From positions 110,244 through 174,243 of the forward strand of contig CAWIIX010000027.1 in assembly GCA_963836195.1 (NCBI GenBank): 64,000 bases of DNA, given 5' to 3'. The stretch is from Trebonia sp963836195. Its GTDB lineage: Bacteria; Actinomycetota; Actinomycetes; Streptosporangiales; Streptosporangiaceae. A program made the position numbers and the translations under genes. The notes beneath the pieces were generated by a model. It saw only the letters and a program-made list of their open reading frames with translations. It searched no databases and was not told the origin of the DNA. This document shows, piece after piece, positions 54,777 to 63,966 of the stretch; the stretch's first letter is position 1; each line of letters begins with the position of its first letter.

Positions 54777-55331
54777 ATGCTGAAACTGCTGGCCTTTGTG
54801 CTTCCGCTGGGCCTGGACTCCTTCGCTGTCGCCGCCGCGATCGGGGCCAGCCAGGCGATCACTGCGTGGCAGCGGCTGCGTATCTCGCTGGTCTTTGTGA
54901 TCTTCGAAGGCGGAATGCCGCTCATCGGCCTGGGCTTGGGCACCGCCCTGGCCCGCGGAATCGGCCAGGTCGCCGACTACCTGGCGGGTGCCGCCGTGAT
55001 CGCCATCGGAGCCTGGATGCTGCTGGCGGGCGAGAAGGACGACGAGGAGAGGGCCGCCCGCATCATCACCAGCCGCGGGCTAGCGCTCATCGCGCTGGGG
55101 CTCAGCATCAGCCTGGACGAGCTGGCCATCGGATTCACCATCGGCCTGGCTCACCTGCCCGTCACCACCGTCATCGTGGCCATCGCCCTGCAGGCCTTCA
55201 TAGCGGCTCAACTCGGCCTGGCCATCGGCGCCAAGATCGGCGAGCGCTGGCGCGAGCGGGCGGAACAGGTCGCCGGAATCGCTCTGATACTGCTCGGCGC
55301 CTACCTAATCACCGAGCAGCTAGTCCAGTGA
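54777..55331 (+). CDS. mntP: MntP-like manganese efflux pump
   Basis: 184 residues, six predicted helices in two inverted halves. The family motifs are PLGLDSFAVAAAIGA in helix 1 and GLSISLDELAIGFTIGL in helix 4, each with the conserved Asp that binds metal. FEGGMPLIGLGLG and the C-terminal IGAKIGERWRERAEQVAGIALILLGAY complete the pattern. MntP exports Mn2+ from the cytoplasm. It is divergent from the CDF gene, so two metal exporters share a very short control region. No yybP-type riboswitch could be recognised before it. Confidence 0.87.
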   Translation: MLKLLAFVLPLGLDSFAVAAAIGASQAITAWQRLRISLVFVIFEGGMPLIGLGLGTALARGIGQVADYLAGAAVIAIGAWMLLAGEKDDEERAARIITSRGLALIALGLSISLDELAIGFTIGLAHLPVTTVIVAIALQAFIAAQLGLAIGAKIGERWRERAEQVAGIALILLGAYLITEQLVQ

Positions 55332-55572
55332 ACGCGACCTACAAGATCACGGTGCCAGCGAACCGACGACTGACCGCAACAGTGACAGCAACGCGCGCAG
55401 CCAACGCCGACCAAGCACACGCGACAACACCACGTCACCGCTCGGCCGACACCGACCAACAGGGCGCCTGCTACGCCTGAATAGCGGAAGGACGGGGTCA
55501 GTGCCCTTGGACGGATTGGGCCGCCGAGGCGTGTCCCTGATCAGCCAGCTTGGCTAACCGCTGGGCCTTCGC
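55332..55572. other. Intergenic region with no recognisable gene
   Basis: 240 bp between the mntP stop and the end of the Clp N-domain gene. I see no gene, repeat or hairpin in it. Confidence 0.4.
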
Positions 55573-56382
55573 CTATGCCGCGCCGTCCTGCGGGTCGATG
55601 CCGTGCCGACGCAGAAGATCACGAAGTCGCTCGACCTCATCGCTCAGGGACGGGAGGGCCGCCCACTCCTGCAGACGAGCGGCTTTGTCGCCGAGCAATT
55701 GCTGTTCCCTGTCGCGAAGCACCGCCGCGTTCTCGAAGTCCTGGGCGTCGATGGCGCTCTCCTTGTCGCGGCGGACCTGGGTGATCTCCTGGTCGAGCTG
55801 GCCCAGCTCCGGAGCGGTGCCTACGCGCTGTTCCAGCACCGAGTAGCGCCATTCCAAAGAGTCGAGACGGCCGCGAAGCTCAGACAGCAGCTTGCGCTTC
55901 CCCCGGCCAGCGGCCCGGCCGGTTCCAGGCTCTTCTTGGACCCGCCTGGCAGACACCAGCTGGATCACTTGCTGACGGACCCTGTTCGGGTCAACGCCCA
56001 GGCCGTTCAGCACCCGTATGGCGGCGCCGTCGTCCTCGCGGAGCAGGCCGAGCAGGATGTGCTCGGTCCCGATGTAGGCGTGGCCGAGCGCGATGGCCTC
56101 GCGCATGGACAGTTGCAGTGTCTTCTTGGCCCGTGGCGTGAGCGGGAGGTGCCCCCGCTGCGGGCCGGACTGGCCCGGGCCGACGACCTCCTCGGCCTGC
56201 TGGCGCGCCGTCTCCTCGGTGATCCCGAGTGATTGCAGCGCCTGGGCTGCTACCCCGCCGCTCTCGCGGATGAGGGCGAGCAGCATGTGCTCGGTGCCGA
56301 CGTAGTTGTGGTTGAGCATCCTGGCCTCTTCCTGGGCCAGGACCACGACGCGCCGCGCCCGGTCGGTGAACCTCTCGAACAT
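55573..56382 (-). CDS. Clp N-terminal domain protein with a UVR motif, no ATPase domain
   Basis: 269 residues. Two Clp N repeats come first: FERFTDRARRVVVLAQEEARMLNHNYVGTEHMLLALI and LPLTPRAKKTLQLSMREAIALGHAYIGTEHILLGLLRE, as in ClpC. After a basic linker there is a UVR-like coiled coil (LDQEITQVRRDKESAIDAQDFENAAVLRDREQQLL). The AAA modules of ClpC are absent. It could be an adaptor or competitor for ClpC substrates, or a McsA-like regulator. The start is ATG 56382. It is divergent from the DUF1707 gene. Confidence 0.88.
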   Translation of the reverse strand: MFERFTDRARRVVVLAQEEARMLNHNYVGTEHMLLALIRESGGVAAQALQSLGITEETARQQAEEVVGPGQSGPQRGHLPLTPRAKKTLQLSMREAIALGHAYIGTEHILLGLLREDDGAAIRVLNGLGVDPNRVRQQVIQLVSARRVQEEPGTGRAAGRGKRKLLSELRGRLDSLEWRYSVLEQRVGTAPELGQLDQEITQVRRDKESAIDAQDFENAAVLRDREQQLLGDKAARLQEWAALPSLSDEVERLRDLLRRHGIDPQDGAA

Positions 56383-56602
56383 GCTCAGCGCCGCCTTCCT
56401 TGCGTGGGTTCCTTCGCTGCGGCCGACAGAAACACGATACATCTCGTTTACGGAATTGGCATCGCTGAACGTCCTTGCGATCTCCGCGGACATGCGGGCG
56501 CGTCGCCGGACACCCTCCATTGATCTACGGATCAAAAGGGCCGCGATGGCCGCCAGACGGTCTGCGTTACGCTTTGACTGTCCTCGTGGGGAGGCACCGG
56601 TG

Positions 56603-57613
56603 ATGGCAGAGCCCGGAGACGAAATAGCAGCAGCTGCGCCGGGCCGCGGCCACCTGCGGGCGTCGCGCGCCGACCGCGAGCAGGTCATCGACACGCTCAA
56701 GGCCACTTTCGTGCAAGGTTGGCTGACCAAGGACGAGTTTGACGCGCGGATCGCCCAGACGTTCGCGTCACGGACTTACGCGGAGCTGGCCGCGGCCGCC
56801 GCTGACATCCCCGCCGGGCTGGCCTCAGCCCAGCCGCTGCGCAAACCCGCCCGGGCGCTGACGCGGGCGGAAAAGACAGCCGCGTGGGGCGTATACGGGA
56901 TCATCATGCCAGCCTTTCTTACGGTCGCTGGCATCCCCGGTCATACAACCGTCGGGGCGGTGGCCGTCACGGCTGCCGTCATCTATTTCATTTTCTGGTT
57001 GCTGGGCGGGGTCATGATGCTCGGCTCACGCCATGGCTGGCCGCGTCCCTACGTAGAACCGTCGCCTGACCTGCCGATCAAGCCGTCCCATAGCGTGCCA
57101 TTAGACCGCGGTGAAGATCGGTCACTCACGGACAGCTCGTCTTGCACCTCAGACCATATAGAAGCTCGGACGGCACAGCTTCCCAAGCCGAGAAAGCCGA
57201 GGTCTGCCGGAGGTGCCCGGAGTGCGGCTCAGGACACTTCTCCCTGCGCTCGGTCCGGTCCTGGCCGGGAGACGGCTAGCACGCACATGTCGTCGAGCTG
57301 GGGTTCGGCGGCGAGGGACGCGATCAATTCGTCGCAAAAGCTGCCGAGCGGCGCGCCGGGCTGCCATGCCTGCAATCGTTCGGCGACACGGGCTATGCCT
57401 TCCTCGAGATCTTCGCCGCGCCGCTCGATCAGCCCGTCGGTGTACATGAGCATGATATCGCCGGCGTCGAAACCCGTCTGGCCCTGGGTGTACTGCGGAA
57501 AGTCCTGGTCGTTCGGCAGGCAAAGGGCTGGCCCCTCGGCGGGCGGGGGGATCTCCACCGTCCCGGTCTTGGCGCGGCGGATGAGGATCGGCGGGTGGCC
57601 CGCGGTGGCGTAG
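56603..57613 (+). CDS. DUF1707 domain membrane protein; open frame runs into the opposite-strand phosphatase gene
   Basis: Residues ~15-75 form a DUF1707 domain (LRASRADREQVIDTLKATFVQGWLTKDEFDARIAQTFASRTYAELAAAAADIP). Two membrane helices follow (GVYGIIMPAFLTVAGI; AVAVTAAVIYFIFWLLGGVMML), then a polar tail. DUF1707 proteins are usually 150-250 residues. Here no stop occurs until 57613, so the last 385 bp overlap the 3' end of the SpoIIE gene in antisense, and that part of the protein is low-quality sequence. A frameshift near 57060 would end it early. GGGGAGG precedes ATG 56603. The functional end is probably before 57229. Confidence 0.75.
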   Translation: MAEPGDEIAAAAPGRGHLRASRADREQVIDTLKATFVQGWLTKDEFDARIAQTFASRTYAELAAAAADIPAGLASAQPLRKPARALTRAEKTAAWGVYGIIMPAFLTVAGIPGHTTVGAVAVTAAVIYFIFWLLGGVMMLGSRHGWPRPYVEPSPDLPIKPSHSVPLDRGEDRSLTDSSSCTSDHIEARTAQLPKPRKPRSAGGARSAAQDTSPCARSGPGRETASTHMSSSWGSAARDAINSSQKLPSGAPGCHACNRSATRAMPSSRSSPRRSISPSVYMSMISPASKPVWPWVYCGKSWSFGRQRAGPSAGGGISTVPVLARRMRIGGWPAVA

Positions 57614-59991
57614 GTGACCACAGACACGTCGGGCTCGATGATCGCAGCCGCCGCGGTCGCGAACTTCCCGCTGGTCGCCCAGTCGGTGATGCGCGCCAGT
57701 TCTTCAAGGATGCTGGCGGGCTGGTAGCCGGCGATGGCCAGGGTACGCCCGGCGTTGCGTAGCTGTGTCATGTCCTCGGCGGCGGTCAGGCCGTGTCCGA
57801 TCACGTCGCCGACAGCCAGGTAGGCGCGCTTGCCCGGCAGGGCCATCGCGTCGTACCAGTCCCCGCCGACCTGCCGGGTCGTTCCGGCCTGCCGGTAGCT
57901 GGCCCCGATCTCCAGGCCGGGAATCACCGCGGCCGTCGTGGGCATGATCGCGCGCTGCAGGACTGCGGCGAGCGCGTGCTCATCGGCGTAGACGCGGGCG
58001 CGGACCAGGGCCTGCGCGACGATGTCGGCGACGGCGCCGACGAAGGCGAGCTGCCCTGACTCGAACTGCTGGGGATGCCTCCACAGCAGGCCGATCGCGC
58101 CGACGGGTGCCGTGCCTGCCCACAGCGGCCAGGTCAGCCAGCTCGATCCGTCCGCGAGGATCGCCGAGGTATCCGGGCCCGGGTACCGCTGTTCATACTC
58201 GGCGGGCGTCCGGATGATCACCGGTCGGCCTGTCCGGGCGGCATCGGTCGCGGACGCAGGGACGTCCATCGGCAGGTCCGGGAACTGTTCGCGGACCTCC
58301 TCCGCGTAGCCGGCCGTGGTGATCCATACCAGCCGCCGACCGTCCTGGCTGATGACGCCGAGGCATAGCGCGTCGGCGCCGCCGGCGGCCGCGCAGAGGC
58401 AATCGGTCACTGCCTCGCCGATCGCCTCGGGGGTCAGCGCCGCGGCGAGCAGCCTGGTGAGTTCGGCAAGTGCCTCGACCCGCGCGTGCTCGCGCCGCTC
58501 GGCCTGCCGGAGCCGGGCCCGCTCCAGGGCACGGCTCGTCGTCTCGGCCATGGTCCGCAGATACTCGCGTTCCGCGGCGGTCGGCTCACGCGGCCCGGCC
58601 CACCATACGCCGAGATAGCCAAGGGCGCCGACCTCGGTGAGCAACGGAAGCGCGGCCGTGGACCCGATCCCCGCGCCGGGTGCCTTCAGGTCAGCCAGGT
58701 ACACAGCAGTGCGGTCCCGGACCGCGCGCGGTCCCGGCGCGTCGGAATCGACCGTCCACTGCGCTGACATGACCGCCACCTGCGCGGCAGCATCGCCACC
58801 CGCGAGCGGCTCGAACCGGCGTCCGTCGGCGGCCAGCACGCTGATCACCACATGCGCCGCGTCCAGCCGGGCGCGGACCGCGGCCGACACCTTGTCACCG
58901 ACGGAGCTGACCGTATCGGCATCAGCGAGGACCGCGCCCAGCTCGGCGGCCTCCCGCCGGGCCTCCGCCATCGCTCGCCCCAGGCGTGCGCTGTCCCGGT
59001 CCTGCACCGCCGACATCCGGCCCGCGACCTCCTGAGCCAGCATCCAGCCGACCAGGAGGACCAGGGCGATATAGGCCTGCGTCACAGCCACCGAAGCTGG
59101 AGACGGCAGCCCCAGATGAGCGAACTCGCCGTACCCGGCCGCCGTCATGTAGTTGGCCACTGCCGCGAACGCCGCGCCAGTAAGAACCACGCCCAGGTCA
59201 CGCAGCCGGAGCGCCGCCCACGCCAGGATCGGCAAGAACAGCAGGCCGGCCACGTCACCGAAGCGGAACGCCGTGACGGAAAGCCCAGCCGTGAGCAGGA
59301 CCACGAGCACCAGTTCGAGCCACCGCGAGGACACCAGTGCCCGCCGCTGCGCCCACAGCAGCAACGTGCCGCCGATCACCAGCACCGCGATTCCGTCCCC
59401 CGCCCACCACTGCAGCACCAGCCCCGGCCACCAGCCGCCCTTGCTCGCCCAGCTCGCAGTGGCCCCGACCAGCCCGCCCGCTAGCGGCCCGAGGACCGCG
59501 GCGCCCAGGACGAACCAGCCCAGACCGACGCGGGTCCCCAGGTCAGGCCGCCGTCCTCCGCACAACCAAAGGACGAACGACGCGCCGGCCACCGGCTCCA
59601 CCGCGTTGGCCAGCGCTGATGCTAGCGCCACCGCGAGCGTCAGGTGATGCTGCAGATCGACGCCGACCTCGCTGACCACGATCGCGGCGATCACCACCGG
59701 CCAGCGCCGCCGCGTCACCAGCAGCAGGGCGGCCACATCGACACCAGACGGGGGATAACCGAACGCCAGGCCTGAACTGAAGTGGTGCCACCCCAGTTCC
59801 GCGCCCACCGCGTACGCCCCGGCGATCACCGCGAACAGGGCCGCCGCGCGCCCAGTCGCTGATCGGGACCAGCGTTTCAGGTCCGCCAGGACCGCCGTTG
59901 CGCCACCGGGCAGCCGGGCCACGGCCAGCAGGAGACGCTGACCGGCCGGTTCCAGTCCCAGCAGTCCGGGAGAGGCAGAGCCTGTCACCAT
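57229..59991 (-). CDS. MASE1-GAF-GAF-SpoIIE serine phosphatase
   Basis: 920 residues in one intact frame. Residues ~50-330 form a multi-helix MASE1-like sensor (FGYPPSGVDVAALLLVTRRRWPVV, then eight or so helices). Two GAF domains follow (about 365-500 and 530-680), and a PP2C/SpoIIE domain lies at ~700-910 (GASYRQAGTTRQVGGDWYDAM, AVGDVIGHGLTAAEDM, TYATAGHPPILIRR, MLMYTDGLIERRGEDLEEGI, DDMCVLAV). The metal-binding Asp residues are present. Such phosphatases activate anti-anti-sigma proteins under membrane or small-molecule signals. No STAS or RsbW partner is in the window. The start is ATG 59991. Confidence 0.93.
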   Translation of the reverse strand: MVTGSASPGLLGLEPAGQRLLLAVARLPGGATAVLADLKRWSRSATGRAAALFAVIAGAYAVGAELGWHHFSSGLAFGYPPSGVDVAALLLVTRRRWPVVIAAIVVSEVGVDLQHHLTLAVALASALANAVEPVAGASFVLWLCGGRRPDLGTRVGLGWFVLGAAVLGPLAGGLVGATASWASKGGWWPGLVLQWWAGDGIAVLVIGGTLLLWAQRRALVSSRWLELVLVVLLTAGLSVTAFRFGDVAGLLFLPILAWAALRLRDLGVVLTGAAFAAVANYMTAAGYGEFAHLGLPSPASVAVTQAYIALVLLVGWMLAQEVAGRMSAVQDRDSARLGRAMAEARREAAELGAVLADADTVSSVGDKVSAAVRARLDAAHVVISVLAADGRRFEPLAGGDAAAQVAVMSAQWTVDSDAPGPRAVRDRTAVYLADLKAPGAGIGSTAALPLLTEVGALGYLGVWWAGPREPTAAEREYLRTMAETTSRALERARLRQAERREHARVEALAELTRLLAAALTPEAIGEAVTDCLCAAAGGADALCLGVISQDGRRLVWITTAGYAEEVREQFPDLPMDVPASATDAARTGRPVIIRTPAEYEQRYPGPDTSAILADGSSWLTWPLWAGTAPVGAIGLLWRHPQQFESGQLAFVGAVADIVAQALVRARVYADEHALAAVLQRAIMPTTAAVIPGLEIGASYRQAGTTRQVGGDWYDAMALPGKRAYLAVGDVIGHGLTAAEDMTQLRNAGRTLAIAGYQPASILEELARITDWATSGKFATAAAAIIEPDVSVVTYATAGHPPILIRRAKTGTVEIPPPAEGPALCLPNDQDFPQYTQGQTGFDAGDIMLMYTDGLIERRGEDLEEGIARVAERLQAWQPGAPLGSFCDELIASLAAEPQLDDMCVLAVSRPGPDRAQGEVS

Positions 59992-60313
59992 GGTCAGCCG
60001 CCGAAAAGAAAACCCGGCCGCCGCTGGCCGGTCATTTCCGCCACGGGAGTGAACGGCTCACGTAGCAACCCCGCCTCCCCTGGTACGCCGCTACCGGCGA
60101 ACATGCGCCTGAGGCCAGTCCCGCTTCCTGTCTTCCTCTCGGCCGTTTAGTTTAGCCAGCCACTGGCTCACTTGCAGGCAATATGTCCCAAAAAGACCGA
60201 CCGGCGAGCGATGTCAGACTGCTCGAATGCCATGCCGGAATGAACTGCGCAACGACTCGGTGTCCGTCCAAGAGATTCTCGCCGCGGGTTCACCCGCCTA
60301 TGGCGCTGCGGAG
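59992..60313. other. 322-bp upstream region of the SpoIIE gene, no gene seen
   Basis: It separates the SpoIIE start from the end of the LLM oxidoreductase gene. It is moderately AT-rich around 60140-60200. I see no hairpin or repeat, and only composition-driven open frames. Confidence 0.4.
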
Positions 60314-61306
60314 TTACGCGGCCTCGACCTGCGGCATGATCTCCTCCTTCAGCCGCTTGAGGTCGTCGAGCGTCTTCGAGACCGGCACGTCCTGGAACGG
60401 CGGCCAGATGAGCAGCATCGTCAGCCCGGCCTCCTTCAACCGCTTGAGGTTGTCGGTGATCTGCGCAGCGGTTCCCACCAGGAGATTGGTGCCTTTCCCT
60501 CGTGGCGTTTGATCCGTCTCCTCGTCCGTGATCGTGAGCCAGATCATGCTGCAGATCTCGAGATCGTCGATCGAGCGCGAGCTCCCGAGCTTTTCGAGCT
60601 CTTGCTGGATGGCACCGCGCCACTGCTGGAGCTCGTCCGGGGTGTCCTGGATCCCGATCCAGCCCGATAGGCCGTACTTTGAGATGCGGCTCGCCGAGCG
60701 AGCCGGGTCCTTGAGCCCGCTGAAGAAGATCGGCGGGTGCGGCTTCTGTACGGGCTTCCAGCCGAACCCGCACCTGTCGAAGTCGGCGAACTCGCCGTGG
60801 TACTCGAACAGGTCGTTCGTCCAGATGCCCTGCATGATCTCGATCGTCTCGCGCACCTGCTTGTGCCGCTTGGGGTAGATGTGCGAGGCGCTCGCGGCCG
60901 CGAACTCCTCGGGCATCCAGCCGGCCCCGATGCCCACGTTGAGCCTGCCGTTCGAGAGGTGGTCCACCGTGGCGAGCTCCGCAGCGAGGACACCGGGCGC
61001 ACGGTATGGCGTGTCGCAGATGCTCATGCCGATCCGCACCTTCGACGTCTTCGCTGCCAGCCAGGGGATCAGCGGCCAGCCTTGGAACCACTGACCGCGG
61101 GAGGACACCGGCAACGCCTTCGGGAACTCTGGCATCATGCCGAACGAGTACTGGAGCTCCACGCGATCAGAGGCCTCCGGAACGACGATCCGGTCGAGCG
61201 TCCAGATGGAGTCGAAGTCGAGCTCCTCTGCGAGGCTGGTGAGATCTTCAAGCTCCTTGACGGTCACTCTGTCACGGAAGTTCGGCAAGTAGAGAGCGAG
61301 CTTCAT
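60314..61306 (-). CDS. F420-dependent LLM-class oxidoreductase
   Basis: 330 residues of the luciferase-like TIM barrel. MKLALYLPNFRDRVTVKELEDLTSLAEELDFDSIWTLDRI opens the fold. VRIGMSICDTPYRAPGVLAAELATVDHLSNGRLNVGIGAGWMPEEF is the strongest family signature, and LVGTAAQITDNLKRLKEAGLTMLLI closes it. The family mostly uses F420 (some use FMN) to oxidise or reduce small substrates, here unknown. GAGGAGG precedes the ATG. The acyl-CoA synthetase gene lies upstream on the same strand (190 bp). Confidence 0.88.
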   Translation of the reverse strand: MKLALYLPNFRDRVTVKELEDLTSLAEELDFDSIWTLDRIVVPEASDRVELQYSFGMMPEFPKALPVSSRGQWFQGWPLIPWLAAKTSKVRIGMSICDTPYRAPGVLAAELATVDHLSNGRLNVGIGAGWMPEEFAAASASHIYPKRHKQVRETIEIMQGIWTNDLFEYHGEFADFDRCGFGWKPVQKPHPPIFFSGLKDPARSASRISKYGLSGWIGIQDTPDELQQWRGAIQQELEKLGSSRSIDDLEICSMIWLTITDEETDQTPRGKGTNLLVGTAAQITDNLKRLKEAGLTMLLIWPPFQDVPVSKTLDDLKRLKEEIMPQVEAA

Positions 61307-61496
61307 GAGAGGGCCTCCTCACGGTGTGTTCGTTGGCCTGGCACGGCCAACGCTGCGGTCGACTAGCACGCCTCCCCCGTCCCCGGGCCTACGGCCCGGG
61401 GAGGGCGGAGGATAACAGGGCCCCGGACGGCGGGCCAGCGGGCGTGAACATCCGGCATCTTCGCCAAGCTCGGCAGCCGCCCGGCCAGGTCGGGTT

Positions 61497-63047
61497 TCAA
61501 AGCGACCCGCCGTCCGCCGTTTCGGCCCGGAGCCGGTCGCGCAGCTCCCGCTTGACGACCTTGCCGTAGTTGTTGGTCGGCAGGGCATCGACGAACCGGT
61601 AGTCCTGGGGTCGCTTGAACCGCGCGATGTGGTCGAGGCAGCTCCGGTCGAGATCCTCGACCGACGGCTGGGCGACGCGGTCGGCGGCCACCACGAAGGC
61701 CACTACCGCCTCGCCCCATTTCGCGTCGGGCCGGCCGACGACGGCGGCGGCCCCGACGCCGGGGTGGCGGAGCAGCGCCTCCTCCACCTCCCGGGGGTAG
61801 ATGTTCATTCCCCCGCTTATGATCAGGTCCTTGGACCGGTCCCGCAGCGTGAGGTACCCCTCGGCGTCGAAGCTGCCGATGTCGCCGGTGTACAGCCAGC
61901 CTTCCCGCAGAGCCTCGGCGGTGGCATCAGGTGAGTTCCAGTAACCGGCCATGACCACGTCGCCCCGGACCACCACCTCACCCACCTCGTCGGCGGGGAG
62001 TTCGCGGCCGTCGTCGACGACGCGGACCTCGACGTCGGTACGGGGGACGCCGACGCTCTGCATGCGGTCCCGCCATCGGGGATGGTTCCGGTCGGCGTGG
62101 TCTGCCTTGGACAGGGCGGTGATCGTCATCGGCGCCTCGCCCTGCCCGTAGATCTGGGCCAGGCGAGGACCGAACACGGCGAGCGCGTCCTCGAGGTCGG
62201 CCAGGTACATCGGTGCGCCACCGTAGATGATCGTCTTCAGGTGGGAGAGGTCCGCGTCGGCGATGGCTCGGTCGCCGGCCAGCCGCTTCACCATGGTGGG
62301 AGCCGCGAAGAACGACATTCCCGGCCAGCGCCCCAGGAGGGCGGCGATCTCGTCGCCGTCGACGCCGCCGGACTGCGGCACGATGCTCACTGCCCCCCGA
62401 GCCACATGAGGCAGCCCGTAGAGCCCCGAACCGTGCGACAGTGGCGCGGCGTGGAGGATGCAGTCTTGCGGCCGCACCGGGTCGATGTCCGCAAAGTAGC
62501 TGAGTGTCGCCATCAGCAGGCTGCGGTGCGTGAGCGTGGCTCCCTTGGGCCTTCCGGTGGTGCCGCTCGTGTAGAACAGCCAGGCCGGGTCCTCCGGCCG
62601 CCGGCCGACGAGCCGTGTCGGCGACGACGTCGTGAGCCGGTCCCACCGCTCACCGGGCACGACCACGGCCGCCTTGAGCGAAGCGACGGTGCCGACCAGC
62701 GGCTCGACGTCGCCGGCGTGGTCGGCATCGGTCACGGCGACGGCCGACTCGCTGTGTTCGAGGATGTAGGCGATCTCATCGCGGTGGAGGCGAGCGTTGA
62801 CCGGCACGGCCACGAGACCGGCGTGCCAGATGGCGAACAGCGCCTCGAGGTACTCCGGCCGGTTGCGCATCACGATCGCTACCCGGTCCCCGGGCGACAG
62901 GCCGAAGTGATCGCACAGGCTGGCGGCTGCGCCGGCCGTCCGGGTGGCGAGCTCGCCCCAGCTGGCGTGGACTCGATCGCCATCCGCCAGCGCCGGGTCG
63001 CCGGGCCGCCGGCGGGCGTGGCGCTCGACCCACGCTGCCGGGTTCAT
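61497..63047 (-). CDS. AMP-forming acyl-CoA synthetase
   Basis: 516 residues. It forms an acyl-AMP and then an acyl-CoA. The P-loop is LFYTSGTTGRPKGATLTH, the A5-like motif is YGQGEAPM, and the hinge and A8 region are YTGDIGSFDAEGYLTLRDRSKDLIISGGMNIYPREVEEAL. The acylation Lys is in NNYGKVVKRELRDRL. The acid substrate is not predictable. It could be a medium-chain or aromatic acid. The start is ATG 63047 (MNPAAWVERHARRRPGD). It reads towards the LLM gene and may be cotranscribed with it. Confidence 0.92.
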   Translation of the reverse strand: MNPAAWVERHARRRPGDPALADGDRVHASWGELATRTAGAAASLCDHFGLSPGDRVAIVMRNRPEYLEALFAIWHAGLVAVPVNARLHRDEIAYILEHSESAVAVTDADHAGDVEPLVGTVASLKAAVVVPGERWDRLTTSSPTRLVGRRPEDPAWLFYTSGTTGRPKGATLTHRSLLMATLSYFADIDPVRPQDCILHAAPLSHGSGLYGLPHVARGAVSIVPQSGGVDGDEIAALLGRWPGMSFFAAPTMVKRLAGDRAIADADLSHLKTIIYGGAPMYLADLEDALAVFGPRLAQIYGQGEAPMTITALSKADHADRNHPRWRDRMQSVGVPRTDVEVRVVDDGRELPADEVGEVVVRGDVVMAGYWNSPDATAEALREGWLYTGDIGSFDAEGYLTLRDRSKDLIISGGMNIYPREVEEALLRHPGVGAAAVVGRPDAKWGEAVVAFVVAADRVAQPSVEDLDRSCLDHIARFKRPQDYRFVDALPTNNYGKVVKRELRDRLRAETADGGSL

Positions 63048-63195
63048 CGCACCGTCCTCCGCGCGAAGACGGAGGCGAGATCCTGCAAGCGCAAGCCCCC
63101 CATAACGAAGCAGCGTAATGCCGGTAGGGCTGCCGCTCAATCCCCGGGAGCTTGGGTGCCGCGGAGCGGGCCGTTGAAGTCGGTGACCCCACACG

Positions 63196-63232
63196 GTTGA
63201 CATCCTCCATCGCCGCAAAGGACGAGGATTCC
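63196..63232 (-). mobile_element. Relic of an IS200/IS605-like (TnpB) element end
   Basis: GTTGACATCCTCC at 63196-63208, an ATCCTC/GAGGAT hairpin (63202-63207 and 63224-63229), then TTCC. This is the reverse complement of the conserved GGAGGATGTCAAC-type right end of TnpB-carrying IS200/IS605 elements in actinomycetes. No tnpB gene remains. The sequence has decayed from the usual pattern. Confidence 0.45.
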
Positions 63233-63410
63233 AGCCGCAACCTCTGGTTGCGCTGTAGGTTCGCGGTTCGCAGGCCGGGCCGTCCCGTCGCCTCCCCGCG
63301 CAGCCACGGCATGCCCTGCCGCGGTTTCGTGCTAGGTCGTGCATATGCCCGCTTGGCTGTCGCGGACAATTTGAATATACCGTCTGGCAACGACATTTCA
63401 GAGGAGGTGA

Positions 63411-63455
63411 AGCGGCGTTTCCTCCCCGGCCTGAAGGTCGGAGTCTCTACGCCGC
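63411..63455 (+). mobile_element. Second IS200/IS605-like end relic with nested hairpin
   Basis: The outer stem GCGGCGT (63412-63418)/ACGCCGC (63449-63455) encloses TTCCTCCCCGGCCTGAAGG and TCGGAGTCT, the decayed inner hairpin. This is the typical 3'-end/omega-RNA-like layout of TnpB elements. A GAGGAGGTGA box lies just before it. No transposase gene is present. Confidence 0.45.
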
Positions 63456-63462
63456 GATCTTG

Positions 63463-63891
63463 ATGAGGCTCGCGGATCACGAGGCGCGGGCCAGGCTTGA
63501 GTCACACGACCACGGAATCCTGTGCACCGTGCACGCCGAGCGGGGCGTAGACGCCGTGCCCGTCGCGTACGCGGTGGACGACGACGGCTACGTGGGCGTG
63601 CCCATCGACCTGGTGAAGCCTAAGGCGTCGCTACGACTACAACGGGAGCGGAACCTGGAGGCGGATCCGCGGGCCACACTGCTGGTCGAGCACTGGGACC
63701 GCAGCGACTGGTCACGGCTGTGGTGGGTGCGAGCCGAGCTGCGCTGGCAGGGCGACACCGCCGCTAGCCGGGCGGCGGCCCTTGCGGTCCGGCTGGCAGG
63801 GCGCTACCCGCAGTACCAGGACCAGCCCTTCGCTCGGGTACTGGTGCTGCACATAGTCGGCGTGGCCGGCTGGGCCGCCGACGACCGTTGA
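63463..63891 (+). CDS. PPOX-class F420-dependent oxidoreductase, TIGR03668 type
   Basis: 142 residues of the split beta-barrel fold: LADHEARARLESHDHGILCTVHAERGVDAVPVAYAVDDDGYVGVPIDLVKPKASLRLQRERNLEADPRATLLVEHWD. The segment VKPK plus ATLLVEHWDRSDWSRLWWVRAE is typical of the TIGR03668 group, which binds F420 in mycobacteria and relatives. The substrate is unknown. ATG 63463 overlaps the stop of a tiny upstream frame (TGATG), and there is no close ribosome site. It lies directly beside the IS end relic. Confidence 0.83.
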   Translation: MRLADHEARARLESHDHGILCTVHAERGVDAVPVAYAVDDDGYVGVPIDLVKPKASLRLQRERNLEADPRATLLVEHWDRSDWSRLWWVRAELRWQGDTAASRAAALAVRLAGRYPQYQDQPFARVLVLHIVGVAGWAADDR

Positions 63892-63933
63892 TCCCGGGCC
63901 AATGGGAGCCGACAATCGGCGCCGGGATCGACG
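63886..63933. terminator. Hairpin after the PPOX gene
   Basis: CGTTGATCCCGG and CCGGGATCGACG pair with one mismatch around an inner GCCGA-CAA-TCGGC hairpin, just at the PPOX stop. It is a probable terminator. Confidence 0.6.
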
Positions 63934-63966
63934 GGCTAGTCCCGATACCCCCGCGCGGCATCCCAC

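Noticed and set aside
54600..54800. Mn-responsive yybP-ykoY riboswitch before mntP
   Set aside because: The gap is too short and no conserved loop sequences or paired stems of that riboswitch are visible.
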